Origin: an uncultured Sphingopyxis sp.
GTDB taxonomy: Bacteria > Pseudomonadota > Alphaproteobacteria > Sphingomonadales > Sphingomonadaceae
NCBI GenBank assembly: GCA_937957805.1
Contig: CALFXW010000165.1
Coordinates: forward strand, 1-8,217
Length of the DNA: 8,217 nucleotides
Reading direction: 5' to 3'
Shown here: positions 7,455-8,217 of the stretch, one piece after another
Layout: each line of letters starts with the position of its first letter
Position numbering within the stretch: the stretch's first letter is position 1
The notes under the pieces: model-generated
The model's input: the letters and a program-made list of their open reading frames with translations, nothing else
Database searches by the model: none
Told to the model about the DNA's origin: nothing
Made by a program: the position numbers and the translations under genes

Positions 7455-7487
7455 AATTTCCCATAAAAAGGCAAGCAAAAATTCCCA
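7455..7487. promoter_or_regulatory. Candidate upstream activating sequences for PspF
   Basis: Two similar copies of an AATTTCCCA / AAATTCCCA element (7455-7463 and 7479-7487) are offset by 24 bases. They lie about 80 to 112 bases upstream of the predicted sigma-54 start, the interval where E. coli PspF binds its paired enhancer sites. Function is inferred from position and duplication only; no recognised PspF consensus was matched. Confidence 0.3.
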
Positions 7488-7488
7488 A
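7460..7488 (-). promoter_or_regulatory. Candidate sigma-70-type promoter for pspF
   Basis: On the minus strand, TTGGGA (7483-7488) and TATGGG (7460-7465) are spaced by 17 bases. Transcription would start around 7453, leaving a leader of about 14 bases before the pspF start. The match is moderate. In E. coli the PspF-binding sites overlap the pspF promoter and allow autorepression; the same geometry is possible here. Confidence 0.35.
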
Positions 7489-7540
7489 CTTTGGCGCCAT
7501 TTTGCCAGCTGTGGGCACAAAAGTCGCGAAAAACTGCGAT

Positions 7541-7556
7541 TGGCACGGCAATTGCT
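7541..7556 (+). promoter_or_regulatory. Sigma-54 promoter of the psp operon
   Basis: TGGCACGGCAATTGCT is a near-perfect fit to the sigma-54 consensus TGGCAC-N5-TTGCW. GG at 7542-7543 and GC at 7554-7555 have exactly ten bases between them. Transcription should begin near 7567. The site lies between divergent pspF and pspA, so PspF is the obvious activator. The first ORF downstream is the 50-codon one at 7605, not pspA. Confidence 0.93.
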
Positions 7557-7604
7557 TATAGGTCGGCATGTGGAACGATATTTTCACCGAAAGGCATGAC
7601 GACG

Positions 7605-7757
7605 ATGACACGCAGGCTCTCCCTTCTATCGCAGCCATTGATGGCTGTGATGCTGCTCATCCCCATCGTCGTCGCGCTGCATCAGCAGATGTCGGATCCA
7701 CTTCCCGCGCCGATCGTGTCCGAAGCGATCGGGGCAAGTGCAGGACGACTGGCATGA
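7605..7757 (+). CDS. Putative 50-residue single-pass membrane microprotein, first ORF of the psp transcript
   Basis: The function is not recognised. The frame encodes 50 residues starting MTRRLSLLSQPL. There is a positively charged N-terminus (R3, R4), one hydrophobic stretch at about residues 9-25 (the core LMAVMLLIPIVVAL), then a polar, proline-containing tail, which suggests a small inner-membrane protein. A GAAAGG ribosome-binding site (7589-7594) is 10 bases before ATG 7605. The in-frame ATG at 7596 is only 1 base from that site and is less likely. The frame is open further upstream to 7491, but that would run across the sigma-54 promoter. About two thirds of third codon positions are G or C, like the neighbours. 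It shows no resemblance to PspB, PspC, PspD or PspG. Position right after the sigma-54 promoter suggests induction with the phage-shock response. Short length means chance cannot be excluded. Confidence 0.5.
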   Translation: MTRRLSLLSQPLMAVMLLIPIVVALHQQMSDPLPAPIVSEAIGASAGRLA

Positions 7758-7767
7758 CCCTGCCCGT

Positions 7768-7842
7768 CGCCTATCGCGGTGCCGGGGCACACCCCCCCCC
7801 TTGCCCAGCCCCGGCACCGCATTTTTTCGAACGCCTATCGCG
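7768..7842 (+). repeat. 11-bp direct repeat flanking the terminator
   Basis: CGCCTATCGCG occurs at 7768-7778 and again at 7832-7842, in the same orientation and 64 bases apart. One copy overlaps the left arm of the terminator stem and the other follows the T-run, so a recombination or slippage event between them would remove the terminator. Confidence 0.7.
7776..7827 (+). terminator. Strong intrinsic terminator between the microprotein ORF and pspA
   Basis: GCGGTGCCGGGG (7776-7787) pairs perfectly with CCCCGGCACCGC (7809-7820) to give a 12-bp GC-rich stem. It is followed, after one A, by six Ts (7822-7827). The 21-base loop contains a run of nine Cs (7792-7800), which could compete for the stem's four Gs. 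It begins 18 bases after the microprotein stop and lies between the sigma-54 promoter and pspA, so pspA expression from that promoter must read through it. Confidence 0.75.
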
Positions 7843-7894
7843 TATCACTGCGGGTTTCGATTATAGTGCCCGCCGTACAGGAGGTATTGCTTCG

Positions 7895-8217
7895 ATGGGG
7901 ATTTTTTCACGGACGCGCGACATTATCGCGGCCAATATGACCGAATTGCTCGACCGGGCCGAAGACCCCGCCAAGCTGATTCGGATGATCATTTTCGAAA
8001 TGGAAGAAACTTTGGTCGAAGTGCGCGCCTCTGCCGCGCGCACCATTGCCGATCAAAAGGAAATGCGCCGCCATATCGCCAAATTGAACAGCCTGCAGGA
8101 AAGCTGGCTGGAAAAGGCGGAATTGGCACTGTCCAAGGATCGCGAAGACCTGGCTAAAGCCGCGCTGATCGAAAAGCAAAAGGCAAGCGACATGGCCGAG
8201 CAATTGGGCAGCGAAGT
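7895..8217 (+). CDS. pspA: Phage shock protein A, 3' end outside the window
   Basis: The first 107 residues of a PspA/IM30-family protein, a coiled-coil ESCRT-III-like membrane-repair protein that also binds and inhibits PspF. The N-terminus MGIFSRTRDIIAANMTELLD forms the membrane-binding amphipathic helix. It is followed by the conserved RAEDP with P25, then EMEETLVEVR, and the long charged helices with WLEKAELAL and REDLAKAALIEKQKASD, closely matching E. coli PspA throughout. ATG 7895 has an excellent AGGAGGT ribosome-binding site (7879-7885) 9 bases upstream. The frame continues through the window end without a stop. The same frame is also open upstream to an ATG at 7568, but the family N-terminus fixes the start at 7895. 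Any pspB or pspC genes would lie beyond the window. Confidence 0.96.
   Translation, partial: MGIFSRTRDIIAANMTELLDRAEDPAKLIRMIIFEMEETLVEVRASAARTIADQKEMRRHIAKLNSLQESWLEKAELALSKDREDLAKAALIEKQKASDMAEQLGSE

Noticed and set aside
7440..7520. 27-residue N-terminal extension of PspF from ATG 7520
   Set aside because: The E. coli PspF N-terminus aligns with the start at 7439, and the extension would cover the candidate promoter and enhancer region.
7491..7604. Longer version of the microprotein starting at 7491 or 7596
   Set aside because: The 7491 start lies upstream of the sigma-54 promoter and would not be on its transcript. The 7596 ATG is only one base from the ribosome-binding site.
7568..7894. 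Frame continuous with pspA, open from an ATG at 7568, which would give PspA a 109-residue N-terminal extension
   Set aside because: PspA family proteins begin at MGIFSR, which here has its own excellent AGGAGGT site. The extension looks nothing like a protein domain, and an open stretch this long is easily due to GC-rich composition.
1..8217. Search for CRISPR arrays, insertion sequences, tRNA genes and phage or defence genes
   Set aside because: No regularly spaced repeats, transposase motifs, terminal inverted repeats with target duplications or tRNA-like folds were seen. The phage-shock genes are a membrane-stress system and not evidence of a prophage.

Overview
The window looks like ordinary chromosome from an alphaproteobacterium, most likely of the order Sphingomonadales. 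This is inferred from the flavour of the proteins (short-N-terminus FtsY, compact PspF/PspA, alphaproteobacterial YciB and Fe-SOD) and from the run dapF-mtaB-ftsY-yciB, which is familiar in that group. No database search was possible, so the taxon remains an inference. There are no tRNA or rRNA genes, insertion sequences, phage genes or CRISPR repeats.

Left part (1-4810, all + strand). The window opens inside a GGDEF-EAL cyclic-di-GMP protein whose 5' part is cut off. After 37 bases comes a tight four-gene run: dapF (lysine and peptidoglycan precursor synthesis), mtaB (tRNA ms2t6A37 methylthiotransferase), ftsY (SRP receptor) and yciB (inner-membrane septation/envelope protein). Each of the three junctions is an ATGA overlap of stop and start, so the four are almost certainly one translationally coupled operon.

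Middle (4811-6404). A separate + strand gene encodes a small multi-pass membrane protein resembling the membrane domain of urate hydroxylase PuuD, but without the cytochrome c part. It converges on a minus-strand iron superoxide dismutase gene (sodB), and a strong hairpin terminator lies between them. Upstream of sodB is a 246-base gap with small inverted repeats and one weak promoter candidate.

Right part (6405-8217). This is a phage-shock (Psp) membrane-stress module. pspF, a sigma-54 activator lacking a sensory domain, is on the minus strand; pspA, truncated by the window end, is on the plus strand. The divergent region has a textbook sigma-54 promoter (7541-7556). The unusual part is what this promoter fires into first: a 50-codon ORF for a single-pass membrane microprotein with a plausible ribosome-binding site, then a perfect 12-bp-stem intrinsic terminator, and only then pspA with its own strong Shine-Dalgarno sequence. 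The arrangement suggests that PspF drives a short transcript (about 260 nt, coding for the microprotein and/or acting as an RNA) plus attenuated read-through into pspA. This is the best candidate in the window for something undescribed.
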